Below are positions 54,129 to 63,518 of a DNA stretch of 64,000 nucleotides, piece by piece (position 1 is the stretch's first letter; each line of letters opens with the position of its first letter). A model generated the notes under the pieces. It saw nothing but the letters and a program-made list of their open reading frames with translations. It did not search any database and was not told where the DNA came from. The DNA lies in the NCBI RefSeq assembly GCF_003044065.1, contig NZ_PZJJ01000003.1, positions 1-64,000 on the forward strand, written 5' to 3'. Both the position numbers and the translations under genes were made by a program. The DNA comes from Alkalicoccus saliphilus (GTDB lineage: Bacteria; Bacillota; Bacilli; Bacillales; Salisediminibacteriaceae).

Positions 54129-55148
54129 ATGGACAATAAATCGTCGATTAATGTGGGCGGATTGAATTTTGGATGGGATTTGGAGGAAGGAAGATTTTCC
54201 TTTGAAGGAAGAGATGCGGTACTGTTTTGGATAGATACTGCCATGAAGGAATTTTTTGATACGATTGAAGAAATTTCCGGCCATGAAGCAGCCGAAGTTG
54301 TCATGGAAACCGCCGGATTCCGCCAGGGGCTGGTGGTCGGGGAGTATTTTATGGGACTGAAAGAGGTTTCTGCGGAAGAAGCGTCCAGACTTATTACTAA
54401 TACATATGCTTCGGCGGGGTGGGGGCTTGCAGAAATTCGGCATCTGAACCTCGAGAAAAAAACCTTGGAAGTGCATTTAAAAGACAGCTGGGAGCATAAA
54501 ATTAATCAGGCGCAGGAGAAGAAGCATGGAGGAGATTTTCTTTCCGCTCACTATGCCGGTATTTTCACCGGACTGTTTGAACAAAACATCTGGTATGAAG
54601 TAAAACATTACCAGGTGGAGGGACACGATGCCACGGTGATCCGTTATTTTCCATCGGAGGAAACGGTAGAAAAAAATATTCACCGGATGGTCCGGCTGAA
54701 AGAACGGCAGGAAATCGAAAAGCTTGAACGGCTTGTGGAAGAACAGACAGCGGAATTAAATGAAATGATCCGTGAAATTTCCACACCTATTATCCCCGTA
54801 CTCGAAGATATTGTCGTTATGCCTCTGCTTGGCAGTTATGATGAGAACCGGACAAAGGAGCTTTTAGAGAAAACACTGGAAAACCTGCCGAAACATAAAG
54901 CTGAATATTTGATTCTTGATCTGACGGGACTGAACGATAACTTTTCGGAGCACGCAGCCCTGCTTATCGAGCAGCTTGGAGCAGCTTCTGCTCTTATAGG
55001 AACTGAAACAATTCTCGTAGGTATTACGCCAAAAGTAAGTATGACAATTACCTCCACAGGAATCAATCTTTCTTCCTTCAATTGTTTTCAGACCCTTCAG
55101 CACGGCATTCATTACGCATTAGCTCAAAATGGAAGGAGCATCACGTAA
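54129..55148 (+). CDS. V4R/XylR-N-type sensor fused to an RsbR-type STAS domain
   Basis: This 339-residue protein appears to have two parts. Residues about 10-180 resemble the V4R/XylR_N small-molecule domain (GFRQGLVVGEYFMG; GGDFLSAHYAGIFTGLFEQN; EGHDATVIRYFP). A charged coiled coil follows (about 183-215), then a C-terminal STAS domain of the RsbR kind (about 217-335, STPIIPVLEDIVVMPLLGSY). Both threonines phosphorylated in RsbR have counterparts: Thr266 in LILDLTGLND and Thr306 in KVSMTITSTGI. It probably is a stressosome-like component that senses a ligand or redox state. The start is the ATG at 54129 after AAGGAGAAG. The N-terminal assignment is by eye. Confidence 0.65.
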   Translation: MDNKSSINVGGLNFGWDLEEGRFSFEGRDAVLFWIDTAMKEFFDTIEEISGHEAAEVVMETAGFRQGLVVGEYFMGLKEVSAEEASRLITNTYASAGWGLAEIRHLNLEKKTLEVHLKDSWEHKINQAQEKKHGGDFLSAHYAGIFTGLFEQNIWYEVKHYQVEGHDATVIRYFPSEETVEKNIHRMVRLKERQEIEKLERLVEEQTAELNEMIREISTPIIPVLEDIVVMPLLGSYDENRTKELLEKTLENLPKHKAEYLILDLTGLNDNFSEHAALLIEQLGAASALIGTETILVGITPKVSMTITSTGINLSSFNCFQTLQHGIHYALAQNGRSIT

Positions 55149-55154
55149 CAAAAT

Positions 55155-55694
55155 TTACTTTAGAAGCTGAATAACCTTTTTAAATTCCCGGCTTTCGGCC
55201 GTTTCCAGCAGTTCAAATACAGCAGTTTCCACGCCGGTGATTATAATGCCGGCGTTTTTCATACGTTCGAGACCGATATTTTTATTTTCCGGGGTACGGG
55301 AAGAGACGGCATCTACAGGAACGTGAACTTCATAGCCGGCTTTTTTTAAACCAAGAGATGTCTGGCAGACACAGACGTGGGCTTCAATTCCGCCGACGAT
55401 TATCTGCTGACGCCCCTGATCCTCTGTTTTTTTCATGAATTCGGGATTATAACAACCGTTGAAAGTCATTTTTTTAATCGGTTCGAGTCCGTTTAAATGG
55501 ACAGCGACAGCCGGAGAAGTTGGTCCAAGGCCCTCTGGATACTGTTCCAGCCATACAATCGGTACGTCAAGAATTTTCAATGCCCGGATTAGTTTCACCA
55601 GGTTCTGCTCCATCCGGCTGCTTTCGTGGACAATTTCAGCGAGTCTGCCCTGAACGTCCACAAGCACAAACGTTGACTGATGTTTGTTCAGCAT
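55155..55694 (-). CDS. Isochorismatase-family cysteine hydrolase
   Basis: This 179-residue hydrolase has the family triad: Asp13 (FVLVDVQGRLA), Lys75 (IKKMTFNGCYN) and Cys108 (GIEAHVCVCQTSLG), with the cis-peptide GGIEAH before the cysteine. It is closest to YcaC-type proteins of unknown substrate. CGGAGGG before ATG at 55694 fixes the start. It is convergent with the V4R-STAS gene, with only six bases between the stops. Confidence 0.85.
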   Translation of the reverse strand: MLNKHQSTFVLVDVQGRLAEIVHESSRMEQNLVKLIRALKILDVPIVWLEQYPEGLGPTSPAVAVHLNGLEPIKKMTFNGCYNPEFMKKTEDQGRQQIIVGGIEAHVCVCQTSLGLKKAGYEVHVPVDAVSSRTPENKNIGLERMKNAGIIITGVETAVFELLETAESREFKKVIQLLK

Positions 55695-55945
55695 ACATTT
55701 CCCTCCGTTTCTATTGAACAAGTTTTCTTTTTCATTATATGTGCTGGAAAATAAAATGAAAACAGATTATTCTGAATAATATAGGGGTATAGAATAACAA
55801 AACAAAAACTCCATTCCATGATGCCTGAAGGGCGACTGCTCCGAAAAGGTTACAAAACTGCAGACGAGCTTTACACGGGGAATGAAAGTTGGCAGCTGAT
55901 AATTCAACTGGTCAGTATGAAAAAACTTTCCGGGAGGGGAACACC

Positions 55946-56185
55946 TTGAACAGGGAGACGAAGTTTACAACAGCTCTTGTCTTTAGTTTTCTGTTTTTGA
56001 TGATTGGCGCACTTCATATGTTCCGTGCTGGTACAGAGGCTGAATACCTCTTTTATTACCTTCTTACCGTCAGCAGTGCTGTCATTTCCATTATACTGAT
56101 TCATCGGATGCGGATGGGAAAAAATGAAAAAATGAAAGAGGCAGTAAATAATGGCCTGGAATATCGGGACAGCAGGAAACTGTGA
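55946..56185 (+). CDS. Small membrane protein (79 aa), TTG start
   Basis: GGGAGGGG at 55935-55942 leads to TTG at 55946. The product has two membrane helices (TTALVFSFLFLMIGALHMF and FYYLLTVSSAVISIILI) and a charged tail. An in-frame TTG at 55889 has no ribosome site. No family is recognised. Confidence 0.55.
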   Translation: MNRETKFTTALVFSFLFLMIGALHMFRAGTEAEYLFYYLLTVSSAVISIILIHRMRMGKNEKMKEAVNNGLEYRDSRKL

Positions 56186-56273
56186 TCGTGTAAAACAGGA
56201 GCAGGAAAAGACACATAGTGAAAAGGCTTTCTTGTGTGTGAGGAAAAATCATGCAATAATGGGCTTGGCTCCT

Positions 56274-56347
56274 TGGGAGGGGGGGCAGAGCCCGGCTCTG
56301 GTATTTTTCTTTATTATAACTTTTTATTCCTGCCCCCCCCCCCCCCG
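56274..56347. repeat. C14 homopolymer with complementary G7 tract
   Basis: Fourteen C residues (56333-56346) follow TG, and GGGAGGGGGGGCAG at 56275-56288 can pair with TGCCCCCCC. Together they could form a very stable hairpin about 50 bp upstream of the DASS transporter start. Homopolymers of this length change by slippage. No gene lies in this interval. Confidence 0.8.
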
Positions 56348-56396
56348 TTGATAAGCTTTCGTACCATACCAAAACTAAATAGAGAGGAGAAAAAAT

Positions 56397-58058
56397 GTGA
56401 CTATACTTAAAAATTTCTGGGAGACTGCGTGGCAGAGCCACGACCGGATTAAGTCAATGATTGCTTTTATGGCATTTCAGCCTGGAGGAGGACCTCCCAG
56501 TGATGATAGTGGAAGAATGGAAAAAGCCTCAGGGAAAATGACCGGTACATACCGAAAGCCGTCACCGGACGGCCGTGATTATACACCGAAGCAGGTCGTA
56601 GGTTTATTTCTGGGTCCGCTTTTATTTTTTTCAGTTCTGCTTTTCTTCCAGCCGGAAGGACTGAATCCGGAAGCACGCGGCGTACTTGCAGCTACACTCT
56701 GGATCGCTGCGTGGTGGATTACAGAAGCGATTCCGATACCGGTGACTTCGCTCCTCCCGATTATTTTATTTCCGCTCGTTACACAGCTCGAGGCAGGGGA
56801 AGTAACGCCGAATTATGGAGACGGAATTGTTTTCCTCTTTCTTGGGGGCTTTATTATTGCTCTGGCTCTTGAAAGGTGGAACCTGCACCGGAGGATTGCC
56901 TTATTCATTATTAATATGGTTGGAACAAGTACGAAGCGTCTGATGCTTGGATTTATGATCGCTACCGGTTTTCTTTCCATGTGGATTTCGAATACGGCGA
57001 CCGCGATGATGATGGTGCCAATCGGAACAGCGATTATCTTTCAGTTTTCCGAGCTGCTTCAGGACAGTGATATAGACGATATCGAAGGGCAGAAAAAGCA
57101 GTTTTCCAAAGGCCTGATGATAGCGATTGCATTTTCCGCGTCGATCGGCGGTCTGGGAACAATTATTGGAACGCCGCCTAATACGATTCTCGCCGGTCAG
57201 CTTGGGGAAATATTTGATTATGATCTTTCCTTTGCCCAATGGATGATGTTCGGAGTTCCACTGGCAGTCGTATTAATTTTTATCGCCTGGATTTATTTAG
57301 TAACATTCGCCTTCCCGATGAAGTTGAAAGAAATTCCGGGAAGCAAACGCATTATCTCTGACGAACGGTCTGCCCTCGGGAAAATGAGTCCGGAGGAGAA
57401 ACTTGTAATGACCGTTTTTTCCATGACAGCTATTGCTTGGATACTCCGGTCTTTTGTCCTCCAGGAGTATGTTCATCCACGGATTGATGATACGATGATT
57501 GCGATAACCGGGGCAGCAGTGCTTTTCCTTATCCCATCGGTCCGCTATCAGGGGACAAAGCTGATGAACTGGGATACAGCAAGAAACGTCCCTTGGGGTA
57601 TACTCATACTGTTCGGGGGCGGGCTTGCGATTGCCGGAGCCTTCGGAGATACCGGCCTTGATGTATGGATCGGTGAACAGCTGACGGTTCTTGTCGGCGT
57701 TCAGTTCCTGTTGATTGTACTCGCTGTGGCAGTGCTTGTGGTTTTCCTGACAGAGATTACTTCCAACACCGCTTCTGCGACGATGCTGATGCCGATTATG
57801 GCCGCCTTGTCGAGTGCCATCGACGTTCATCCATTTGCAATGATGGTACCTGCAGCTGTAGCGGCCTCGTGTGCCTTTATGCTTCCGGTTGCCACACCGC
57901 CAAACGCCGTTGTATTCGGTTCCGGTTACTTAAGGATGGGGGACATGATTAAAGCCGGTTTCTGGATGAACCTCATAGCAATTGCAGCACTCGTCACCTT
58001 CGTGATGCTTCTGCTTCCGGTAGTATTTGGAATTGACCTGACAAGCTTTCCGGGATAA
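56397..58058 (+). CDS. DASS-family anion:sodium symporter (SLC13-like)
   Basis: This 553-residue transporter of dicarboxylates or related anions has family motifs SNTATAMMMVPIGTA and TSNTASATMLMPIMAALS, the two SNT sodium/substrate sites in the inverted halves, plus GGLGTIIGTPPNTILAGQ and FMLPVATPPNAVVFGSG. It has about 11-13 helices and an unusually long hydrophilic N-terminus (about 65 residues, with PGGGPPSDDSGRMEKASG). GTG at 56397 follows AGAGAGGAGAAAAAAT. The C14 tract lies in the region that should hold its promoter or leader. Confidence 0.88.
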   Translation: MTILKNFWETAWQSHDRIKSMIAFMAFQPGGGPPSDDSGRMEKASGKMTGTYRKPSPDGRDYTPKQVVGLFLGPLLFFSVLLFFQPEGLNPEARGVLAATLWIAAWWITEAIPIPVTSLLPIILFPLVTQLEAGEVTPNYGDGIVFLFLGGFIIALALERWNLHRRIALFIINMVGTSTKRLMLGFMIATGFLSMWISNTATAMMMVPIGTAIIFQFSELLQDSDIDDIEGQKKQFSKGLMIAIAFSASIGGLGTIIGTPPNTILAGQLGEIFDYDLSFAQWMMFGVPLAVVLIFIAWIYLVTFAFPMKLKEIPGSKRIISDERSALGKMSPEEKLVMTVFSMTAIAWILRSFVLQEYVHPRIDDTMIAITGAAVLFLIPSVRYQGTKLMNWDTARNVPWGILILFGGGLAIAGAFGDTGLDVWIGEQLTVLVGVQFLLIVLAVAVLVVFLTEITSNTASATMLMPIMAALSSAIDVHPFAMMVPAAVAASCAFMLPVATPPNAVVFGSGYLRMGDMIKAGFWMNLIAIAALVTFVMLLLPVVFGIDLTSFPG

Positions 58059-58070
58059 ACTTTAATACGG

Positions 58071-58109
58071 GAGCTGTTCCTCCTGAGTGGCAGGAACAGC
58101 TCCGCCTTT
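58071..58109 (+). terminator. Terminator of the DASS transporter gene
   Basis: GGAGCTGTTCCT pairs with AGGAACAGCTCC and is followed by GCCTTTATT. Confidence 0.85.
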
Positions 58110-58232
58110 ATTAATCCTCCAATGTTCAAGGAAGGACTAATTAAAGAAATTGAGGGTATAGAATGAAAAGAGCACTTTGAAAAGCACGGAGCACATAAAG
58201 AAACGGAATATTATTAACAGGGAGGGATGCTC

Positions 58233-58751
58233 ATGCCTTTAACCGTCACATCGCTGATATTCGTATTAATTTTAGGCGGGATTATTCTGTTTATTGCCTC
58301 CCGCGGGCTGCCGGAACCACAGGGCCCCCCGGAGGATGCTTCTTCAAAGAAACGTAAAACAGAAGAAGAGGATACTGCTGATAGAGAAACGTTCCTCCCG
58401 GAAGACAAAGAGCTCAATGCGCTGGGGAAAATAGTGAAAGCTTTGGAAACAGCTGTTTTTGTGCTCATAATCAATCCACTCAGGAAGCTCAGTAAAAAAC
58501 TCCGCTATAAAAAACTTAGCACCGAACAGCTGAAAGCAGGGAAGGATACGTATGAACTCGATATTTATATGCTTAGAAACTATAAGTATGCAGAGGAATC
58601 GGCCAAGCTGAAAACGGTGATAAAACCGATACAGGCAGTAGTACGTGCGGACACGTATCAGGATCTGAAAGAAGTAGCTTTATCGGAAATCCGCCTGCAT
58701 GAAAATCGTAAAACGGAAAAAGATGTCTTTAAAAAAACATCAGACGTGTAA
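58233..58751 (+). CDS. Single-pass membrane protein of unknown function (172 aa)
   Basis: An N-terminal membrane helix (TSLIFVLILGGIILFIA) is followed by a Pro-, Lys- and Glu-rich linker (GLPEPQGPPEDASSKKRKTE). A helical basic cytoplasmic part then follows (LRKLSKKLRYKKLSTEQLKA; YELDIYMLRNYKYAEESAKL). GGGAGGG is adjacent to an ATG at 58227; the ATG at 58233 is properly spaced. I do not recognise a family. A terminator follows directly, so it is its own transcript or ends one. Confidence 0.55.
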   Translation: MPLTVTSLIFVLILGGIILFIASRGLPEPQGPPEDASSKKRKTEEEDTADRETFLPEDKELNALGKIVKALETAVFVLIINPLRKLSKKLRYKKLSTEQLKAGKDTYELDIYMLRNYKYAEESAKLKTVIKPIQAVVRADTYQDLKEVALSEIRLHENRKTEKDVFKKTSDV

Positions 58752-58757
58752 AACGTT

Positions 58758-58804
58758 AAGCTGCCCCGGGTCTTTGACTCCAGATTCCGGGCAGCTTTTT
58801 TATT
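58758..58804 (+). terminator. Terminator of the 172-aa protein gene
   Basis: AAGCTGCCC pairs with GGGCAGCTT within a longer stem ending in T residues. Confidence 0.85.
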
Positions 58805-59031
58805 TGAAGAACGAGGGAGAGATTGGATGGGGAGCGGAACAAAATGATTGGATTTTTTAATGAAAGGAAGGGTGTCTAAATACATATTAAATTTCAAAAT
58901 TTAAGAAAAAACAAGTTCTGTAGTTCGAATTAGTGAAAAAATTATCCTCCAATTGGTGAAATAAGATATAGTCCGTGCTACAATGAAACCGCTTTACTAT
59001 ACATAAGCAGCCTAATTGAGGGGGAAACAGA

Positions 59032-60534
59032 ATGAAAAAATCACGGATGATAAAATCAACGGCAATTATCAGCATGGCTGCCGTTTTAATGACAGCCTGC
59101 AGCGAAGCGGAAGGCAGTGAAACGGCGCCGGGTGGGAACGACACCGAAAACAATGAGAGCAATGAAGAAGAAAACGAGGAAAATAATTCGGAAGAAACTG
59201 TAAAAGGCGGGAGTGAAGTGCCGGACAGCGACGCACCGAAAAACGTAATTATGATGATCGGTGACGGAATGGGAGTCGGGCAGATTGAAATAGCACGGCT
59301 GCTTGAACATGGGAAAGAAGGTATTTTAAACATGGAAGAGCTGGAACATACCGCTCTGATGCGTACATATTCTGCAAATAACTGGGTAACAGATTCCGGG
59401 GCTGCAGGGACCGGAATAGCGACTTCAACGAAAACCGACAACGGTATGATAAGCGTTACACCGGACGGGGAAGAACTGGACAGCATTCTGGAGCTTTTCC
59501 AGGCACACGATAAAAAAGTCGGGGTAGTTTCCAACAATACTGTAACTGATGCTACGCCGGCGGCCTTTGTATCAAGTGTTGAAAACCGTTCCGATTCGGA
59601 GGAAATAGCCCGTCAGATGTACGAAGCAGAATATGATGTGATGCTCGGAGGTGGAGAAGATGATTTTCTGCCGGAAGCACAGGATGGAAATAATCTGATG
59701 GAAATGTTTGAAGAGAAAGGGTATCCAGTCGTGACAGACCGGGACGAACTTCTCGATGCCGGTACGCCGGATAAACTGCTCGGCCTGTTTCATCCTTCCT
59801 ATATGAATTACAAAGTGGATTATGATCTCTATGACTCAAATGAACCGTCCTTGAATGAAATGTCCGAAGCTGCTATTGATGTCCTTTCACAGGACGATGA
59901 TGGGTTCTTCCTAATGGTGGAAGGCGCACGTATCGATCACGTGTCCCATGCGGCGGACTTCACAGGGATCTGGCAGGAAACGATTGAGTTTGACAATACG
60001 GTATCAGACGTAATGGAATGGGCGGACGACCGGGATGACACACTTGTCGTAGTCCTTGCTGACCACGAAACGATGGGGGTAGCAGCTTCTGAAGTAATGG
60101 ATAAAGAAGGCCTTCGCAATGTCACTGCTTCTCCGGAATATATGGTAACTCAGTTTGAGTTTGATGAAGGTGAAGGAGTTTATACTACAGAATCGGTACA
60201 AAGCGTTTTTGAAGAACATACAGGTATTGCACTGACTGAAGAAGAAGTAGATATGTTTAACGAATATATTTACGATGATGAAGGAGAGCTTCTTGCGACT
60301 CATCGCCAGGGGTGGGAAGTAGGAAGCGTGATAGCTTCTCATTTTGGGGCGGGGATCATGGATCGTGAAATCCGTTCCGAAGGTGAAACCGGCGGACATA
60401 CCGGCAATATGGTACCGGTATTTGCAGAAGGTGTTGGTGCAGAACGTTTTAACGGTACGCTGGACAACACAGACATAACACAGATTATAGCCGAACTCGC
60501 AGAAATGGATTACGAGCCGGGTGAAATTCAATAA
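59032..60534 (+). CDS. phoA: Alkaline phosphatase (lipoprotein)
   Basis: This 500-residue phosphomonoesterase of the PhoA family is anchored as a lipoprotein: MKKSRMIKSTAIISMAAVLM ends in the lipobox LMTAC. A very acidic linker (Glu/Asn-rich, about residues 25-65) precedes the catalytic domain. Metal and nucleophile motifs are IMMIGDGMGVGQ, VTDSGAAGTGIATSTKT with the phosphorylated Ser, MVEGARIDHVSHAAD, LADHETMG and the late GGHTGNMVPV. It would release phosphate from organic esters outside the cell. No clear PhoP box is visible. A terminator follows. Confidence 0.92.
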   Translation: MKKSRMIKSTAIISMAAVLMTACSEAEGSETAPGGNDTENNESNEEENEENNSEETVKGGSEVPDSDAPKNVIMMIGDGMGVGQIEIARLLEHGKEGILNMEELEHTALMRTYSANNWVTDSGAAGTGIATSTKTDNGMISVTPDGEELDSILELFQAHDKKVGVVSNNTVTDATPAAFVSSVENRSDSEEIARQMYEAEYDVMLGGGEDDFLPEAQDGNNLMEMFEEKGYPVVTDRDELLDAGTPDKLLGLFHPSYMNYKVDYDLYDSNEPSLNEMSEAAIDVLSQDDDGFFLMVEGARIDHVSHAADFTGIWQETIEFDNTVSDVMEWADDRDDTLVVVLADHETMGVAASEVMDKEGLRNVTASPEYMVTQFEFDEGEGVYTTESVQSVFEEHTGIALTEEEVDMFNEYIYDDEGELLATHRQGWEVGSVIASHFGAGIMDREIRSEGETGGHTGNMVPVFAEGVGAERFNGTLDNTDITQIIAELAEMDYEPGEIQ

Positions 60535-60536
60535 AC

Positions 60537-60571
60537 GAAAAAACGTCCGGCTTTATGCCGGACGTTTTTTA
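60537..60571 (+). terminator. Terminator of phoA
   Basis: AAACGTCCGG pairs with CCGGACGTTT, then T residues. Confidence 0.9.
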
Positions 60572-60641
60572 ACGTAAGATCCAGGGAAGTCCTCCTGTAA
60601 ATAAGGAAATATATTTCCAATGTAAAAGGGGGCCATCATTT

Positions 60642-61880
60642 ATGGGAGAGGGGACGCCTTGGCAGCAGGTGAAAAATAAACTAAGGGTAATTGGGCCAGG
60701 AGCAATTATAGCTGCTTCATTTATCGGCCCCGGGACGATATCCACCGCAACAGAGGCGGGGGCTTCGTTTGGTTATTCACTCGTATGGGCTATCGTTTTT
60801 GCAGTCATTACGACAATGATTCTCCAGGAGATGGCCTCGCGTTTAGGTGTTGTCACCGGCGGAGGGCTCGGTGAAGCAATCAGGGAACAGTTTCAAAAAC
60901 CGTTTCTGAAATACAGTATCATGTCTCTGATCGGTTTTTCTATTGCTCTTGGCTGTGCTGCCTATATGGCAGGGGATTTAACAGGCGGAGCACTCGGGAT
61001 TTCTCTTCTGACAGGTATTCCCCAAAACTATATAGCCCCGGTGATCGGGGGGATTATACTTACTATCGGACTGCTCGGAACGTATAAAAAACTGGAAAAG
61101 ATTTTTATTACTCTTGTAGTAATTATGAGTATTACGTTCATAACGACCATGATAGTAGTGCAGCCGGACGTGACAGAAGTGTTTGCAGGGGCTTTTGTTC
61201 CTTCAATACCTGCCGGGTCCATCGTTGTGATCGTGGCACTGATAGGGACAACGGTCGTTCCATATAATCTTTTCCTGCATGCGTCCAGTGCCGGGGAAAG
61301 GTGGAAAGATCCCGCCAATTTAAAACAGGCGCGGCTGGACATTATCTTGACGATCGGAGTCGGTGGTTTGATTACCGCTGCGGTGATTATTACCGCAGGA
61401 ACAGTCATTCGCGGATATGACGTCACCGGGGCGGAAGAACTGGCTCTCGCACTTGAGCCTACACTTGGAGAATGGGCAGCTGTCTTTATCAGTATCGGGC
61501 TTCTGGCAGCCGGCTTTTCTTCAGCAATGGCCGCCCCCATGGGAGCAGCGTATACTATTGGAGGCCTGACCGGATGGGCACGAGGTTTTTCTGATAAAAA
61601 GTTTAAAATTATTTTCTCAGTGATTATCAGCATCGGCATCGTGACTTCTGCCGTCGGGTTTGAACCACTCGAACTGATTTTATTCGCCCAGGCTCTTAAC
61701 GGACTTATTCTTCCGATTATCGCTGTGTTTCTGCTCGTTGTATTAAATAACAAAAACAAGCTGGGAGAGTATGTGAATTCGCTGAAGCTCAATATAATCG
61801 GAGGCCTCATCGTACTTATCACGAGCGGCCTCGGAATATACAGTCTGATAGAAGCCGTTATGGGATTTATTGAAGGATAA
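60642..61880 (+). CDS. NRAMP-family transporter with non-canonical metal site
   Basis: This 412-residue protein with about 11 helices is clearly of the SLC11/NRAMP fold (GPGAIIAASFIGPGTISTAT in helix 1; VVPYNLFLHASSAGERW in helix 6). Canonical members bind manganese or iron through DPGN in helix 1 and MPH in helix 6. Here these read GPGT (29-32) and VPY (206-208), so the metal-binding Asp, Asn and Met are missing. Related NRAMP-like proteins with altered sites have been described as magnesium transporters (NRMT); this may be such a protein, but the substrate is not known. No manganese riboswitch is visible upstream. Confidence 0.85.
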   Translation: MGEGTPWQQVKNKLRVIGPGAIIAASFIGPGTISTATEAGASFGYSLVWAIVFAVITTMILQEMASRLGVVTGGGLGEAIREQFQKPFLKYSIMSLIGFSIALGCAAYMAGDLTGGALGISLLTGIPQNYIAPVIGGIILTIGLLGTYKKLEKIFITLVVIMSITFITTMIVVQPDVTEVFAGAFVPSIPAGSIVVIVALIGTTVVPYNLFLHASSAGERWKDPANLKQARLDIILTIGVGGLITAAVIITAGTVIRGYDVTGAEELALALEPTLGEWAAVFISIGLLAAGFSSAMAAPMGAAYTIGGLTGWARGFSDKKFKIIFSVIISIGIVTSAVGFEPLELILFAQALNGLILPIIAVFLLVVLNNKNKLGEYVNSLKLNIIGGLIVLITSGLGIYSLIEAVMGFIEG

Positions 61881-61956
61881 TATTAAGCTGGTATAAAAGA
61901 AGCTGCAACTCTTTTTTCTTCCACATCTGGTAAAATAAAAGAAAAAGGAGGGCGCT

Positions 61957-63480
61957 ATGTATATTCTGACGAGCAGTGAAATGAGAGCAGTGGACGCTTA
62001 CACAATCGATGAAATCGGGATCCCGGGACTCGTTCTGATGGAAAACGCAGGCAGGGCTGCAGCAGAAGAAACGGCAGCTTTCGCAGGGAACAGGAAACGC
62101 TGGGCCGTGCTCGCGGGTAAAGGAAATAACGGGGCGGACGGTGTAGTAGCTGCGCGGCATCTTTTTGAGTGGGGGTATGCCCCATTTATTATTTATGCAA
62201 GCGACCCGGCGACCTTCCACGGAAAAGCTGCAAAGCAGAGAGATATCGCCGAAAAAATGGGGATTTCTTCCATGTTTTTTGAGCGCGGGAAAGTAGACTG
62301 GAGTCAGTTTGACGGCATTCTGGATGCGCTGCTCGGCACCGGCAGTAAAGGGGCCCCAAGGGGACGGTACACAGAAATTATTAAAGAAGCAGGCCGGAGC
62401 GGCCATCCAGTGATTGCTCTTGATATGCCGAGCGGAATTGACGCTGATACCGGATACGTGCACGAGCCGTGCATTCATGCTGTTAAAACTGTTGCCCTTG
62501 CTTATTCCAAATGTGGGCTCGAACAGTACCCGGCGCTGGAGAAGGCAGGAGAGATAGTAGTACGTGCCATCGGTATTCCACCCGGTCTTGAAAAGGCTCA
62601 TGGAGTCCGTACGTACTTAACGGGAGACAAAATGCTGAAAAGAAGGTTTAAACTGGATCCTTCCGACCGCTCAAGAAAAGCGGATACGAACAAAGGCACA
62701 TACGGGCATACAGTGGTTGCAGCGGGGACGAGGAATATGGCAGGGGCAGGAGTTATGGCTTCGAAAGCGGCCCTCCGCACCGGAAGTGGACTGGTGACGT
62801 GGGCCGTCCCGGACCGGCTTATAGATACGATTGCCGGAAGGCAGCCGGAAATTATGCTTCACGGTCTGATGGATGAAGGAAAAGGAGACTGGGGCAGTGT
62901 GTCACCCGGAGCTGTAACGGATTTTCTGGAAGGTAAAACGGCAGCTGTGCTGGGGCCCGGTATGGGGAGATGGCTGCAGGACGGCGAGTGGATGCGGCAC
63001 CTGTGGGAAAAAACGACCTGTCCACTCGTTCTTGATGCAGACGCTCTGAACATTCTTTCGGAATGCCGATGGCAGGAGTGGGAAACGCGTTCTGCCCCGG
63101 TTATTCTGACGCCCCATCCGGGAGAAATGGCCCGTCTATGTGGAATATCTGTGGAAGACGTGCAGAAAAACCGCTTGCAGACGGCCCGTGATTTTGCAGA
63201 GGAGCGGGGGGTGTACCTCGTACTGAAAGGAGCCCGGACTATCACCGCTTCTCCGGAAGGTATGGTCAGTATTAATCCGACAGGGAACCCAAAGATGGCG
63301 ACTGGAGGAGCGGGAGATGTACTTTCCGGTGTCGTCGGCGCACTTCTTGCTCAGGGAATGGACCCGGAAGCGGCAGCCGTTTATGGAGTTTATCTTCACG
63401 GGCAGGCAGGAGACCGCGCAGCAGCAGCCCGGGAACTTTCCGCCGCAGTGACTGCCGGAGATATTATAGAAGAGCTGTAA
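61957..63480 (+). CDS. nnr: Bifunctional NAD(P)H-hydrate epimerase / ADP-dependent dehydratase
   Basis: This 507-residue fusion repairs hydrated NAD(P)H. The N-terminal YjeF_N epimerase domain (about 1-215) contains SSEMRAVDAYTIDEIGIPG, LAGKGNNGADGVVAARHL and LDMPSGIDADTGYV. The C-terminal ribokinase-like dehydratase (about 225-507) contains GTYGHTVVAAGTRNMAGAGV, LTPHPGEMARLCG and MATGGAGDVLSGVVGALLA. It acts in the cytoplasm. AAGGAGGGCGCT precedes the ATG. Confidence 0.93.
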   Translation: MYILTSSEMRAVDAYTIDEIGIPGLVLMENAGRAAAEETAAFAGNRKRWAVLAGKGNNGADGVVAARHLFEWGYAPFIIYASDPATFHGKAAKQRDIAEKMGISSMFFERGKVDWSQFDGILDALLGTGSKGAPRGRYTEIIKEAGRSGHPVIALDMPSGIDADTGYVHEPCIHAVKTVALAYSKCGLEQYPALEKAGEIVVRAIGIPPGLEKAHGVRTYLTGDKMLKRRFKLDPSDRSRKADTNKGTYGHTVVAAGTRNMAGAGVMASKAALRTGSGLVTWAVPDRLIDTIAGRQPEIMLHGLMDEGKGDWGSVSPGAVTDFLEGKTAAVLGPGMGRWLQDGEWMRHLWEKTTCPLVLDADALNILSECRWQEWETRSAPVILTPHPGEMARLCGISVEDVQKNRLQTARDFAEERGVYLVLKGARTITASPEGMVSINPTGNPKMATGGAGDVLSGVVGALLAQGMDPEAAAVYGVYLHGQAGDRAAAARELSAAVTAGDIIEEL

Positions 63481-63518
63481 ACAGAGGAAAACGGGTTCTT
63501 ATCCGGCTGATACGAAAG

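Noticed and set aside
59000-59031. PhoP boxes before phoA
   Set aside because: No set of spaced TTAACA-like repeats is visible.
60571-60641. Manganese (yybP-ykoY) riboswitch in front of the NRAMP gene
   Set aside because: The spacer is only about 70 bp and the conserved riboswitch loops are not present.
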